IMG/VR virus record: IMGVR_UViG_3300039018_000118 | Span: 1 to 31,327 of that record | Length of the DNA: 31,327 nt | Source: a virus | Strand: one strand, 5' to 3' | Shown here: positions 23,951 through 30,894 of the stretch, in pieces | Position numbering within the stretch: position 1 is the first letter of the stretch | Layout: each line of letters begins with the position of its first letter | Position numbers and translations under genes: made by a program | The notes under the pieces: generated by a model | Seen by the model: the letters and a program-made list of their open reading frames with translations, nothing else | The model's database searches: none | Told to the model about the DNA's origin: nothing

Positions 23951-24384
23951 ACCTGACTCCTCACTTCACCCTGGAAGAGCTGACGGCCTCAGAGACCGCA
24001 GAGCGCAACGGCTGGGACAACAGCCCCAATGACACCGAGCTGGCCAACCTCACCAGGCTGGCTGACTTCTTGGAGCAGGTCAAGGTGGTGATGGGCGGCA
24101 AGCCCATCATGATCTCGTCTGGCCTGCGCACAAAGCTGGTCAATGATGCAGTGGGCAGCAAAGACACCAGTCAGCATCGGCTCGGCTGCGCTGCCGACTT
24201 TAAGGTGCCAGGCATGACCCCTGACGAAGTGGTGCGCAAGATCGTGGCCAGTGGCATTAGCTACGACCAGGTGATTCGTGAGTTTGATCGTTGGACGCAC
24301 ATCAGCGTGCCCAACAGCGTCGATGTCAGCCCCCGCAAGCAGGCGCTGATCATCGACAAGGCAGGCACCAGGCAATTTTCCTAA
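23947..24384 (+). CDS. Endolysin, peptidase M15A-type
   Basis: The protein has 145 residues. It carries the M15A pattern: ISSGLRTKLVNDAVG (about 56-70), SQHRLGCAADF with Zn ligands H77 and D84, and RWTHIS with H118. The enzyme should cleave the peptide side chains of peptidoglycan as a Zn-dependent endopeptidase or carboxypeptidase. No signal peptide is visible, so release through the holin is expected. The start overlaps the holin stop (ATGA). Its TAA (24382-24384) overlaps the stop of the convergent minus-strand gene. Confidence 0.9.
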   Translation: MNLTPHFTLEELTASETAERNGWDNSPNDTELANLTRLADFLEQVKVVMGGKPIMISSGLRTKLVNDAVGSKDTSQHRLGCAADFKVPGMTPDEVVRKIVASGISYDQVIREFDRWTHISVPNSVDVSPRKQALIIDKAGTRQFS

Positions 24385-24578
24385 GACGGCTGACGCTCGC
24401 CTGTCTCGAAGGCTTCCCGGCCATCCATCGAGTGGTGCACCCACACACCATCGTCCAGCGTCGGCTTGCAAAAGCAACTGCCGTTGGTCTCGTGCTCACG
24501 CAGATCGTTCAGCGGCACCACATGCCAGCCTGCGCAGTTGCAGTCCCGGCCGTGGCGGCAATTCTGGTTGCAGGTCAT
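24381..24578 (-). CDS. Cys-rich small hypothetical protein (65 aa)
   Basis: I start at the second ATG (24578), which overlaps the preceding stop as ATGA and lies eight bases after GAGGGG; the ATG at 24584 is too close to that site. The sequence has CNQNCRHGRDCNC at the start, then WHVVPLNDLREHETNGSC, FCKPT and DDGVWVHHSMDGREAFE. The Cys pairs suggest metal binding. The DLREHE and HHSMDGRE patterns recur in small early proteins of phages; the function is unknown. Confidence 0.65.
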   Translation of the reverse strand: MTCNQNCRHGRDCNCAGWHVVPLNDLREHETNGSCFCKPTLDDGVWVHHSMDGREAFETGERQPS

Positions 24579-24766
24579 CTGCATATCCCCTCACCGTTGT
24601 AGGCTGGCCAGCCTGACTGGCCCTTGGTCTGCTTCCACAGCTTGACCATCTCGCAGTACTCGGCCTGCTGGCGCTCGGCCTCCTCAAAGTCGGACTGGCC
24701 GACGATGCCCATTGCGATCACCAGGCCGATGACGGCCAGGATGACTTGGTAGCGTTTGAGTTGCAT
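24575..24766 (-). CDS. Small single-pass membrane protein (63 aa)
   Basis: ATG 24766 is preceded by GAGGAGG five bases upstream. Residues about 5-22 (RYQVILAVIGLVIAMGIVG) are a membrane helix. The rest is acidic then neutral with two Cys (EAEYCEMV... ending EGICR by shape). The C-terminal part would lie outside the cytoplasm or in it depending on topology. Similar short proteins are common in phage early or lysis-proximal regions, without a known role. Confidence 0.65.
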   Translation of the reverse strand: MQLKRYQVILAVIGLVIAMGIVGQSDFEEAERQQAEYCEMVKLWKQTKGQSGWPAYNGEGICR

Positions 24767-24776
24767 GGTGGCCTCC

Positions 24777-24926
24777 TCAGACTTTGAACTCATTGGCCTT
24801 CAAGAAGGCGATCTCTTCAGGCGTGGCCATGCAGGCAGCCATCATGTGCTTTTGCAGGTAAGTCTGCAGCTTGGCCCTGTTTGAAGGCGTCGGGCACTTG
24901 CGGTAGGTTTCGATCAGTTTGCTCAC
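24777..24926 (-). CDS. Small hypothetical protein (49 aa)
   Basis: The GTG at 24926 has an ideal AAGGAG six bases upstream (24933-24938 on this strand), so I prefer it over ATG 24962. The product reads SKLIETYRKCPTPSNRAKLQ, then KHMMAACMATPEEIAFLKAN. It is helical, and two helices around a PTPSNR turn are likely. I recognise it as a recurrent phage small protein of unknown function. It is the first gene after a 78-base gap with a possible promoter. Confidence 0.6.
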   Translation of the reverse strand: MSKLIETYRKCPTPSNRAKLQTYLQKHMMAACMATPEEIAFLKANEFKV

Positions 24927-24960
24927 GGTTAGCTCCTTGCTGGTTGGTTGCGATGACTGC

Positions 24961-24991
24961 ATCTTACCACGATTTCCCACGATTCATGCAA
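24961..24991 (-). promoter_or_regulatory. Possible promoter with tandem 10-bp repeat in the spacer
   Basis: On the minus strand, TTGCAT (24991-24986) and TAAGAT (24966-24961) could act as -35 and -10 elements separated by 19 bp, with a TGG just before the -10 as in extended -10 sites. The spacer holds AATCGTGG twice, exactly ten bases apart (24984-24977 and 24974-24967), one helical turn, as for an operator. The 19-bp spacer is longer than ideal, so the call is tentative. Confidence 0.3.
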
Positions 24992-25004
24992 CTAAGGACA
25001 AACC

Positions 25005-25163
25005 CTAATCTTTTGGTTCTTTTGCAACAATGATTTTGACCACCGTTTCGAGCGTCGTGAAGCGGTGCATGTTGGCGCATTCATAGCGTCGGTACTTGGC
25101 ATTGTCTGGACGCTGGCGAGTCTCTTTCACCAGCGTCCAGGTGCCGCAAACAGGGCACTTCAT
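25005..25163 (-). CDS. NrdR-like zinc ribbon protein (52 aa)
   Basis: The product starts MKCPVCGTWTLVKETR and continues with RRYECANMHRFTTLETV. This is the N-terminal zinc-ribbon pattern of NrdR (CPxC, then RRR-C, then RFTT-E), without the ATP-cone that follows in NrdR. It has two pairs of ligands, C3/C6 and C31 with H34 as a likely fourth ligand. A small transcription-related or DNA-binding role is plausible. The ATG overlaps the stop of the gene upstream (TGATG). Confidence 0.7.
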   Translation of the reverse strand: MKCPVCGTWTLVKETRQRPDNAKYRRYECANMHRFTTLETVVKIIVAKEPKD

Positions 25164-25294
25164 CAGTACCCTCTCCAGATGCGCACGTCCAGCAGCCACA
25201 GCGACAAAAAGAACTCGCCATTGGCAAAGCCAACAGCGAACACTGGCCACTTGTGCATCAGGGTCTCAATGCTGATCTTGATCTGCTTTTTCAT
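25163..25294 (-). CDS. Very small hypothetical protein (43 aa)
   Basis: The frame begins MKKQIKISIETLMHKWPVFA and continues with a hydrophobic part (VGFANGEFFLSLWLLDVRIW). It overlaps its upstream neighbour as ATGA (25291-25294) and its downstream neighbour as TGATG (25161-25165), so both ends are tied into the operon. These overlaps are the main support. It could associate with the membrane. I do not recognise it. Confidence 0.55.
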   Translation of the reverse strand: MKKQIKISIETLMHKWPVFAVGFANGEFFLSLWLLDVRIWRGY

Positions 25295-25458
25295 GCAGCC
25301 ACTTTCTTGCCCTCGTCGGCCAGCCCCTGCTTGATGTAGTGCAGCACCTGGGCAGCCAGGGTGCGCGTGTCGGCCTCGGCTTGGCGGCGCAGCGCCAACT
25401 CCACGTCCGGTGGGATGCGGATCGTCATCCAGCGGTCCTTGGTCTTGTCGGTGGCCAT
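25291..25458 (-). CDS. Small ribbon-helix-helix-like protein (55 aa)
   Basis: The sequence MATDKTKDRWMTIRIPPDVE is followed by LALRRQAEADTRTLAAQVLH and YIKQGLADEGKK. A basic strand (WMTIRIPPDVE) then two helices with a turn at ADTRT is the Arc/CopG ribbon-helix-helix layout. It may be a DNA-binding regulator of the early operon. Both ends overlap neighbours: ATGA with the downstream 43-aa gene and one base with the upstream stop. Confidence 0.65.
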   Translation of the reverse strand: MATDKTKDRWMTIRIPPDVELALRRQAEADTRTLAAQVLHYIKQGLADEGKKVAA

Positions 25459-25697
25459 CAGTCGGTGCCTCCGGCGTTGGTGATCGCGTCCTCGAACATA
25501 TCGGCGGTGGCACCTGCACCGGCCAGCTCGATGGGGATGCCGTTGGTCAGCAGGCTGACCAAGTCCTCCTGGCCAGCCACCTCGATGTCGAAGCGTGTCT
25601 GGGCTGCATGCCGGATGGCCTGCGCCTGGTTGCTTGCGCGGATCAGGCGGTGGCGGCTGGTCTCGATGTCGGTGACAACGTAAATGCGAGTGCTCAT
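25458..25697 (-). CDS. Hypothetical protein (79 aa)
   Basis: The sequence starts STRIYVVTDIETSRHRLIRA, then SNQAQAIRHAAQTRFDIEVA and EDLVSLLTNGIPIELA. The beginning (strand, then NQAQAIRHA helix) is known from small phage proteins of unknown function. The start overlaps the VRR-NUC gene stop as ATGA (25694-25697). It has no Cys and is acidic at the end. Confidence 0.65.
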   Translation of the reverse strand: MSTRIYVVTDIETSRHRLIRASNQAQAIRHAAQTRFDIEVAGQEDLVSLLTNGIPIELAGAGATADMFEDAITNAGGTD

Positions 25698-26056
25698 GGT
25701 GTGTTCTTTCGTTGGTTAAAAAAGGCGCTGATCTGCCCCTTGGCATCTTCCGCACCTTTTCCCACTATACAACAGAATCCCACACTTTCCAGATATTTAA
25801 TCCAGTCTTTCTGCTCGGCGCTCAGGCTGCCGCCTTTGGTGCGCTTCATCTCCACCCACAGCCCCCAGGCAGGCACGAATAGGTCAGGTACGCCACTGCT
25901 CACGCCTTCGGCCTTCAGTCGGCCAGCAGTGGCCTTGCTGCGCGCTCCACCGTTCGGGATGGCAAAGATGCGCACGCCTGGCCAAGTCTGGCGAAACCAG
26001 CGCACCAGCTCGCGCTGCTCCTCATGCTCGGTGGGGATGCGATCTAGAACGGACAT
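25694..26056 (-). CDS. VRR-NUC domain nuclease
   Basis: The protein has 120 residues, a complete minimal VRR-NUC (PD-(D/E)XK superfamily). The candidate active site includes E12 (HEEQREL), the PNGGARSK loop (about 34-41), D58 (GVPDLFVP) and E69-x-K71 (LWVEMKR), with LSAEQKDWI behind. Such single-domain enzymes act as structure-specific nucleases or Holliday-junction resolvases in phages. It could resolve replication or packaging intermediates with the helicase and RecB-like nuclease encoded upstream. Confidence 0.85.
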   Translation of the reverse strand: MSVLDRIPTEHEEQRELVRWFRQTWPGVRIFAIPNGGARSKATAGRLKAEGVSSGVPDLFVPAWGLWVEMKRTKGGSLSAEQKDWIKYLESVGFCCIVGKGAEDAKGQISAFFNQRKNTP

Positions 26057-26241
26057 TCAAGCTCCCACTTGTCGCAGGCATCGATGCTGGCCGCAAACTC
26101 CTCGGGCGGCGTCATGAAGAACTCGACGCACAGGCCATCGACCCCGTAGTGCTCGCAGGTGTGGCAGCACTTGGGTGGCCCAGCTTTGTCCCACTCACGC
26201 CACTGAATCAAAAACTCCGGCTCTGGTGGTCTGGTGCTCAT
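26044..26241 (-). CDS. Cys-rich small protein (65 aa)
   Basis: AGGAGG precedes the ATG. The sequence has KCCHTCEHYGVDGLCVEFFM (about 24-43) and then CDKWELECPF at the end, so six Cys and one His in a metal-binding-like arrangement. The PPEEF segment sits between the clusters. I know similar short phage proteins with this CxxC, then C-EF pattern; the function is not known. It overlaps the nuclease gene start by 13 bases and its upstream neighbour as ATGA. Confidence 0.65.
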   Translation of the reverse strand: MSTRPPEPEFLIQWREWDKAGPPKCCHTCEHYGVDGLCVEFFMTPPEEFAASIDACDKWELECPF

Positions 26242-26480
26242 GGTTGGCCTCCTGTTGTTTTTGCGATGGCGGCGCGGGCGTCAATCATCTGCTGCGCGTG
26301 TTCAATCATCCCCTCGTCGTCTTGATCGACCAGGGACTTCACGATGGCCTGCAGCGCAGCCAGCAGATCAGGCGCAGCAGCAGCCAGCTTCCAGTCTTGC
26401 TCTGTGACTGGGCCGTTCAAGTCCCAGTCACTGCAGCCCACATAGACGGCCTTCCACGGCCCTGGTGTGTGGTTGTTCAT
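26238..26480 (-). CDS. Small hypothetical protein of the NxxPWxA type (80 aa)
   Basis: ATG 26480 follows a GGAG site and overlaps the exonuclease stop (ATGA). The start, NNHTPGPWKAVYVGCSDWDL, with LAAAAPDLLAALQAIVKSLV further on, is typical of the Ea22/ead-like small early proteins of phages. The function is unknown. The end (MIDARAAIAKTTGGQP) is helical then flexible. Confidence 0.65.
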   Translation of the reverse strand: MNNHTPGPWKAVYVGCSDWDLNGPVTEQDWKLAAAAPDLLAALQAIVKSLVDQDDEGMIEHAQQMIDARAAIAKTTGGQP

Positions 26481-26911
26481 GATTCGCTCCTGACTGAATT
26501 CATGTCCACGTTGACGTACCAATCGCGCAACGCCATCGCATCGGCCAGTGCGTTGTGCGGATTGCTGGAAATCGTGTCCACTCGCAAGACCTGCATCGTC
26601 AATGGCGGCGTGTTCAGCCGTGTGCCTGGTCCGGTGACCAGCACTTTGCAGAACCACATAATGTCCTCCGGCCAGTCGGCAATGATGTGCACGCTGTCAA
26701 ACTGATTGAGGAACACCTCAAGCCAACTTTGCAAAACATCCAGCGTGACCCAATCTTCATGCAGCTTTGGCATGACGTTTTCAGCAACCCACGGGTCTGG
26801 GCTGGTGCAGCCAAGCACGCGGTAAAACGACCTTCCGTCCTCAGCAACCAGCGCCAGAGAAATCAACTCGCCACCGTAACTGTTCCATTCCCCATCAATA
26901 AAAACTCTCAT
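26477..26911 (-). CDS. DnaQ-like (RNase H fold) 3'-5' exonuclease
   Basis: The protein has 144 residues. The start, MRVFIDGEWNSYGGELISLA, has the first acidic pair D6/E8 and the GGELISLALV strand of the Rv2179c-like exonuclease family. WVAENVMPKL and IIADWPEDIMWFCKVL carry further acidic residues, and PHNALADAMALRDW near residue 118-131 is the C-terminal D motif. It is likely a small RNA or DNA exonuclease. The ATG overlaps the upstream stop as ATGA and a proper site precedes it (GGAGAAAGAC). Confidence 0.8.
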   Translation of the reverse strand: MRVFIDGEWNSYGGELISLALVAEDGRSFYRVLGCTSPDPWVAENVMPKLHEDWVTLDVLQSWLEVFLNQFDSVHIIADWPEDIMWFCKVLVTGPGTRLNTPPLTMQVLRVDTISSNPHNALADAMALRDWYVNVDMNSVRSES

Positions 26912-27342
26912 GTCTTTCTCCTTTGTTCATGTCGCCACCAAAACCAGGGCATCACCCTGTCGTCTAATTCCCACATCGGCACGCCAGTCAGCTCTGACTG
27001 GTGCTTGCGAAACCTGCGCATCGCCTTCATCAGAATCTGGCGCACACGCTCCTGCGTGCGGCCCATCACCTCGCCTGCCTCGCGCAGCGTGCAGTTGTCC
27101 AACACGCACAAGATGACCACCTGCTCCTCCTGCTCGGTCAGCGGCGTGATGGCCACCAGGCGACGCGCAAAGTCCTGCCTGATCCACAGATCAGGATCGG
27201 TCTGCATCGGCCACCAGAAATCAATCGGCTCGCACGGCTCTGGCTCGATGTGCCGGCTGTACCAGATGGCCTTGACCTCGCTGGACAGGCTGGCCACGCC
27301 GAGCTTGCCATAGTGCGGCAGGGCGCGGCCTCTCACTCCCAT
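26908..27342 (-). CDS. Sigma region 4-like DNA-binding protein
   Basis: The protein has 144 residues. Residues about 66-113 (TPLTEQEEQVVILCVLDNCT, LREAGEVMGRTQERVRQILM, KAMRRFR) read as a sigma-70 region 4 helix-turn-helix: LTEQE, then TLREAG as first helix and ERVRQI-KAMRR as recognition helix. The N-terminal part shows no region 2. The product may bind promoter -35 elements or host RNA polymerase and switch phage transcription. It lies inside the early operon, overlapping the helicase start region by ten bases at its own upstream end (27333-27342). Confidence 0.75.
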   Translation of the reverse strand: MGVRGRALPHYGKLGVASLSSEVKAIWYSRHIEPEPCEPIDFWWPMQTDPDLWIRQDFARRLVAITPLTEQEEQVVILCVLDNCTLREAGEVMGRTQERVRQILMKAMRRFRKHQSELTGVPMWELDDRVMPWFWWRHEQRRKT

Positions 27343-28922
27343 ATCCTTTTCATCACTCTGAAAAATTTGCCATCACGCTTGAACTCGATGCTGGCCGGTG
27401 GTTGCGTTTGATTCATGTTGGCCACCATCTCCTCCAGCGACTGCACGTTCAGGCCACCAGGTACGATCTGGCTGCGCTCGGCCATGTTGACCAGCTTTTG
27501 CATGGCCATCTGCCCTGCATACCCCTCGTGCAAGATCGGCAGGTATTCGGTGATGGCCGGATCGCTCAGGCCACCGTAGTAGGTCACGGCGATCATCTCC
27601 TTGCCACTGGCCTTGCTGACGTGCTTGCGCCAGGACCAGGCTGTCACGTCCAGATCACTGCCCTCCAGCCCCATGATGTCGTCGTTGCGCAGCTCCAGCT
27701 TCTTGCGCTCCGGCTCGGGAAACGGATGGCCGCAGGCAGGGCATGCAGACACCGAGATGGCGCACAGCTCCCCGCAGTTGTCGCAGACCTTGACCGGTGC
27801 CTCACCGTTGCCCTCTCCGGCCTTCTTGGGCGGCTGCACAGCGGTGATCGGCCCGTGGGTGGCCACCACCCCGGCGAAGTCCAACACCAGGCAGTGATCG
27901 ATGTGCGACTTCACCCGCATGCCCCGGCCTGCCATCTGCACGTACAGGCTCGCGCTCATGGTGGGGCGCAGCATGGCGATCAAATCGATGTCTGGGTAAT
28001 CGAAGCCGGTGGTCAGCACGTTGGCGTTGGTGAGGGCTTGCAGCCGTCCGGCCTTAAAGTCGGCCAGCATGCGCTCGCGCTCCTTTTTTGGCGTCTCGCC
28101 CGTCACGCACTCAGCAGCCACGCCATGCTGGCGCAGGACTGCGGCGATGTGCTGGGCATGCTTGACACCTGTGCAAAACACCAGCCACGCCTTGCGCTCC
28201 CCTGCCAGCTCGACGATCTCGCGCACCACGCGCTCGTTGTTGTCCTTGGTGTCCACAGCGGCCTGCAGCTCGGACTCGATGAACTCCCCGCCACGCTTGT
28301 GCACGCCAGTGGTGTCCAGCTTGGCCTTGGTGACCTTGCTGCGCAGCGTGGCCAGGTAGCCTTTGAAGATCAGCTCCTCAATGCTTGTTGGTTCAATAAT
28401 TGCATCAAACATCGCAGGCTTGTCCGTTATCAGGCCATGCCCAAGACGGTATGGGCTTGCCGTGAGGCCAATCACACGTAAGTGCGGATTGATGGCCTTC
28501 AGCTCGGCCAGCAGCTTGCGATAGCCACCCTCGTCCTTGTGGTTGACCAGGTGGCACTCGTCAATCAGCACCAGGTCGATGTGGCCCAGCTCCTTGGCCT
28601 TGCTGCGCACCGACTGGATGCCTGCAAAGGTGATCGGCTCGCCGAGCTGCTTCTTGCCAATGCTGGCGCTGTAGATGCCAAGAGGTGCACCAGGCCAATG
28701 CTGGCGCATCTTCTCGGCGTTCTGCTCGATCAGCTCCTTGACATGCGTGAGCATGAGCACCACGGTCTCCGGCCAATTCTGCAAGGCATCCTTGCACAGC
28801 GCGGCGACGATGTGGCTCTTGCCCGAGCCGGTCGGCAGCACCAGGCAAGGGTTGCCTGACTCACCAGCCTCGAACCAAGCATAAAGCTGGTCGATGGTGC
28901 GTTGTTGGTAGTCTCTCAGCAT
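27333..28922 (-). CDS. Superfamily 2 DEAD/DEAH-type helicase with zinc finger
   Basis: The protein has 529 residues from ATG 28922. Motifs in order are YQQRTI (Q-like, 5-10), Walker A LPTGSGKS (29-36), DECH (121-124), TAS (154-156) and QMAGRGMR (329-336), all of which fit the RadD/SSL2-like branch. A zinc finger CDNC plus CPAC (C380, C383, C394, C397) follows, as in RadD-like proteins, then a C-terminal domain of about 120 residues. It probably unwinds or remodels DNA in phage replication and recombination, alongside the nucleases in the same operon. Confidence 0.9.
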   Translation of the reverse strand: MLRDYQQRTIDQLYAWFEAGESGNPCLVLPTGSGKSHIVAALCKDALQNWPETVVLMLTHVKELIEQNAEKMRQHWPGAPLGIYSASIGKKQLGEPITFAGIQSVRSKAKELGHIDLVLIDECHLVNHKDEGGYRKLLAELKAINPHLRVIGLTASPYRLGHGLITDKPAMFDAIIEPTSIEELIFKGYLATLRSKVTKAKLDTTGVHKRGGEFIESELQAAVDTKDNNERVVREIVELAGERKAWLVFCTGVKHAQHIAAVLRQHGVAAECVTGETPKKERERMLADFKAGRLQALTNANVLTTGFDYPDIDLIAMLRPTMSASLYVQMAGRGMRVKSHIDHCLVLDFAGVVATHGPITAVQPPKKAGEGNGEAPVKVCDNCGELCAISVSACPACGHPFPEPERKKLELRNDDIMGLEGSDLDVTAWSWRKHVSKASGKEMIAVTYYGGLSDPAITEYLPILHEGYAGQMAMQKLVNMAERSQIVPGGLNVQSLEEMVANMNQTQPPASIEFKRDGKFFRVMKRIWE

Positions 28923-28926
28923 GGCG

Positions 28927-29280
28927 TCAGTCCTTGAAGCCAACCATGATGCTGGGCGGCATCGGCAGCGACACGCCAATCGGTCGCCACAGGTGCAGGC
29001 AGTTGGGGTGGTTGTTGACGTACTCGCTGGCCGGTGGGTGATACTGGATCACGCAGTCGTCCTCGTCCCAGAACAGCGCCTTGATCTGGCACATCTCGTC
29101 CCAGGTTGGACAGCGGTCGCGGCGGCTTACGCTCACGTGCTCCCAGCCGAAACCGTCGCTGGCGATGATGCGCAGCTTCTGCTGGTGCTTCAGCGGAACG
29201 ATGAAGCAGCCGTTGCGATTGTCGCCTGCAGGGTAACCAGGCATCTGCACACGGTACTTTTCAGGGCATTTAAATGTCAT
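28927..29280 (-). CDS. Conserved hypothetical phage protein (117 aa)
   Basis: The product has [20 protein letters not shown] (about 45-64), [20 protein letters not shown] and CLHLWRP, a dense row of Trp, Cys and His that marks a known but uncharacterised phage family. The compact mixed fold has no catalytic residues I can assign. It ends four bases before the helicase ATG, and its own ATG overlaps the upstream stop (ATGA). Confidence 0.7.
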   Translation of the reverse strand: MTFKCPEKYRVQMPGYPAGDNRNGCFIVPLKHQQKLRIIASDGFGWEHVSVSRRDRCPTWDEMCQIKALFWDEDDCVIQYHPPASEYVNNHPNCLHLWRPIGVSLPMPPSIMVGFKD

Positions 29281-29804
29281 TCTTGCACCTTGATGTCTTG
29301 CGCGGATGCGCTGCTCAACTTGTCTCGATTGACCCTAATGTCGCCAAGCCATGTTGCAGGCGCATCTTTGAATTCAGGTTGACGCACTTCAAGCAGCGAC
29401 AGCGCAAACTCAAGCCCGTTGTACAGCCCTTGCATGTAAGGGTCATAGTTCCAGTTGCCGTCGTAGCCTTGCACATTGCGCATATGCCGCACACTCTCAA
29501 TTCGCTCATCCATCAGCGTCTGAAGCTGGTCCATTCCCGTTGCCTTGTCATAGTCCTCAAAGCATTCAGCCGAGTGCAGGTTGGAGTTGGTGCTGCCGCA
29601 GTTGCGACCGGCACAGGGTTGCATTGGTTCATAGTCCAGCCCCAACTCTCTGGCGTTCTCGGCCATGCGGTCAAGCGCATCCCACTGCGCCAGCCTCTCG
29701 CGCAGGGCATCGTGCGCTGGCTCAAACAGATGAGTTTCGCCCGTCCAATGCCACAGGTGAATGGCATCAAGTGCTTGCTGCAATACTTCTTTGTCAGTTT
29801 TCAT
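29277..29804 (-). CDS. Hypothetical protein (175 aa) with short Cys/His cluster
   Basis: The N-terminal helical part ([20 protein letters not shown]) is typical of small phage early proteins. A cluster [20 protein letters not shown] (about 64-83) could bind zinc. [20 protein letters not shown] (about 117-136) is a further conserved-looking part. I do not recognise a function. The gene overlaps both neighbours by four bases (ATGA). Confidence 0.65.
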   Translation of the reverse strand: MKTDKEVLQQALDAIHLWHWTGETHLFEPAHDALRERLAQWDALDRMAENARELGLDYEPMQPCAGRNCGSTNSNLHSAECFEDYDKATGMDQLQTLMDERIESVRHMRNVQGYDGNWNYDPYMQGLYNGLEFALSLLEVRQPEFKDAPATWLGDIRVNRDKLSSASAQDIKVQE

Positions 29805-30829
29805 CCCACAATCCTCCCGCCGAAGTCCCTGCGCATCTCGGCAATGAACGAATCACCGCTGGCGCAGGCAGCAGCATTGATCAGCAATTCCTTGCTGCTG
29901 TAAACACCCTCAATCTCTGGGTCTCCGTTGGCCACGGTCACACCGCCAACCACATAAACAGCCGTGAAATCGTCCGGCCCGTCTTGGCGTTGCCAGGGCA
30001 CCAGGTCAGGGTGCAGCACATGGCCCTCACAGCCGGTGTGCTGGGCCTCAAGCGGCACCACAGCATCCCAGCGCACACAGTGCCACTCGCTGGCCTTGGT
30101 GGCCGTGCTGTGCGCGCAGGTGCGGCAGTTCACGTGCTTGGTGGTCTTGCTCTCGTGGCAGAACTCGTGCGCGTCGCAAAACTTGCACTGGTACCAGCTC
30201 GGGTCCGTGCTGATCGGTGGCGGCATGTGGTCGTCCAGCGCCAGCCGGTGGCCACGCTCAATGGCCTTCATGGCCACAGCCTTGTCGTAGGCCACGCGCT
30301 CGGTGTAGATGCGGTCGTCGTCCTTGCAGACAGCCAAGTACAGGGCGCGGTCGATCTCGGTGCCGTGCATGTAGAGCTGCATCTGCACAAAATGCTCGGG
30401 CTTGGACTTCTCGACCCCGTGCTTGTCCAAGTCATCAAACGACTTCTTGCTGTGCGTCTTGAACTCGGCGATGTGGCGCTTCTTGGGTGCCTCCGGCACG
30501 CCAGACTCGACGATGGCGTCCAGGCTGCCGGACACGTGGCAGCCAAGATCGACTCGGGTCTGCTTGCCCGAGGTGCCGCGAATGTCCATGCCGATGGCTC
30601 TGAGGTCGGACACGATGGTGGCCTCCTCCATCTGGCCCCTGCGAAACAAACGCAGGATGCGGCCAGGGAACTTGGGCTGCACAGCCCAGCGAAACGACAG
30701 CCATAGCCATCGGTCGCAAGGGTGGCCCAACTGGCTGCAGCCCATGTGCCCTCTGGGCTGCTCAGCCTTTGCCTCGTGCGCCTTGTCAATCAAGGCCTGA
30801 ATGGTATGCTCTGATTCGGGAATCTTCAC
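29801..30829 (-). CDS. RecB/Cas4-like PD-(D/E)XK nuclease with Cys cluster
   Basis: I favour GTG 30829, which has AGGAG six bases upstream; ATG 30844 would add five residues and is also possible. Numbered from that [22 protein letters not shown] (36-54), D109 in GSLDAIV, E127 and K129 in AEFKTHS, and Q154 in QMQLYMH give the RecB-family order. Cys residues early (C36, C43) and in the C-terminal half ([18 protein letters not shown]) recall the Fe-S or Zn-binding of Cas4/AddB types. It likely processes DNA ends in recombination with the helicase. The end overlaps the next ATG (ATGA). Confidence 0.8.
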   Translation of the reverse strand: MKIPESEHTIQALIDKAHEAKAEQPRGHMGCSQLGHPCDRWLWLSFRWAVQPKFPGRILRLFRRGQMEEATIVSDLRAIGMDIRGTSGKQTRVDLGCHVSGSLDAIVESGVPEAPKKRHIAEFKTHSKKSFDDLDKHGVEKSKPEHFVQMQLYMHGTEIDRALYLAVCKDDDRIYTERVAYDKAVAMKAIERGHRLALDDHMPPPISTDPSWYQCKFCDAHEFCHESKTTKHVNCRTCAHSTATKASEWHCVRWDAVVPLEAQHTGCEGHVLHPDLVPWQRQDGPDDFTAVYVVGGVTVANGDPEIEGVYSSKELLINAAACASGDSFIAEMRRDFGGRIVG

Positions 30830-30857
30830 TGGGTTCTCCTTCATGTAGTTGCCATTT

Positions 30858-30892
30858 GCCCCAACCTCCGCAAGAGGCTGGGGCTTTTCTTT
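30858..30892 (+). terminator. Rho-independent terminator oriented for plus-strand transcription
   Basis: An 11-bp stem (30858-30868 with 30874-30884, one A-C or G-T type mismatch) around a five-base loop is followed on the plus strand by TTTTCTTT (30885-30892). On the minus strand, the coding strand here, no T tract follows. It therefore fits transcription coming from the left, opposite to the local genes. It lies in the 65-base gap between the DUF669-type gene and the RecB-like gene. Confidence 0.6.
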
Positions 30893-30894
30893 GC

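Noticed and set aside
27402-28481. 359-codon plus-strand frame opposite the helicase
   Set aside because: It is a shadow of the helicase with its full motif set; the sequence is His/Leu/Gln-rich without a domain.
29540-30706. 388-codon plus-strand frame opposite the RecB-like gene
   Set aside because: The minus-strand frame has the nuclease motifs and operon overlaps; the plus frame looks like a composition shadow.
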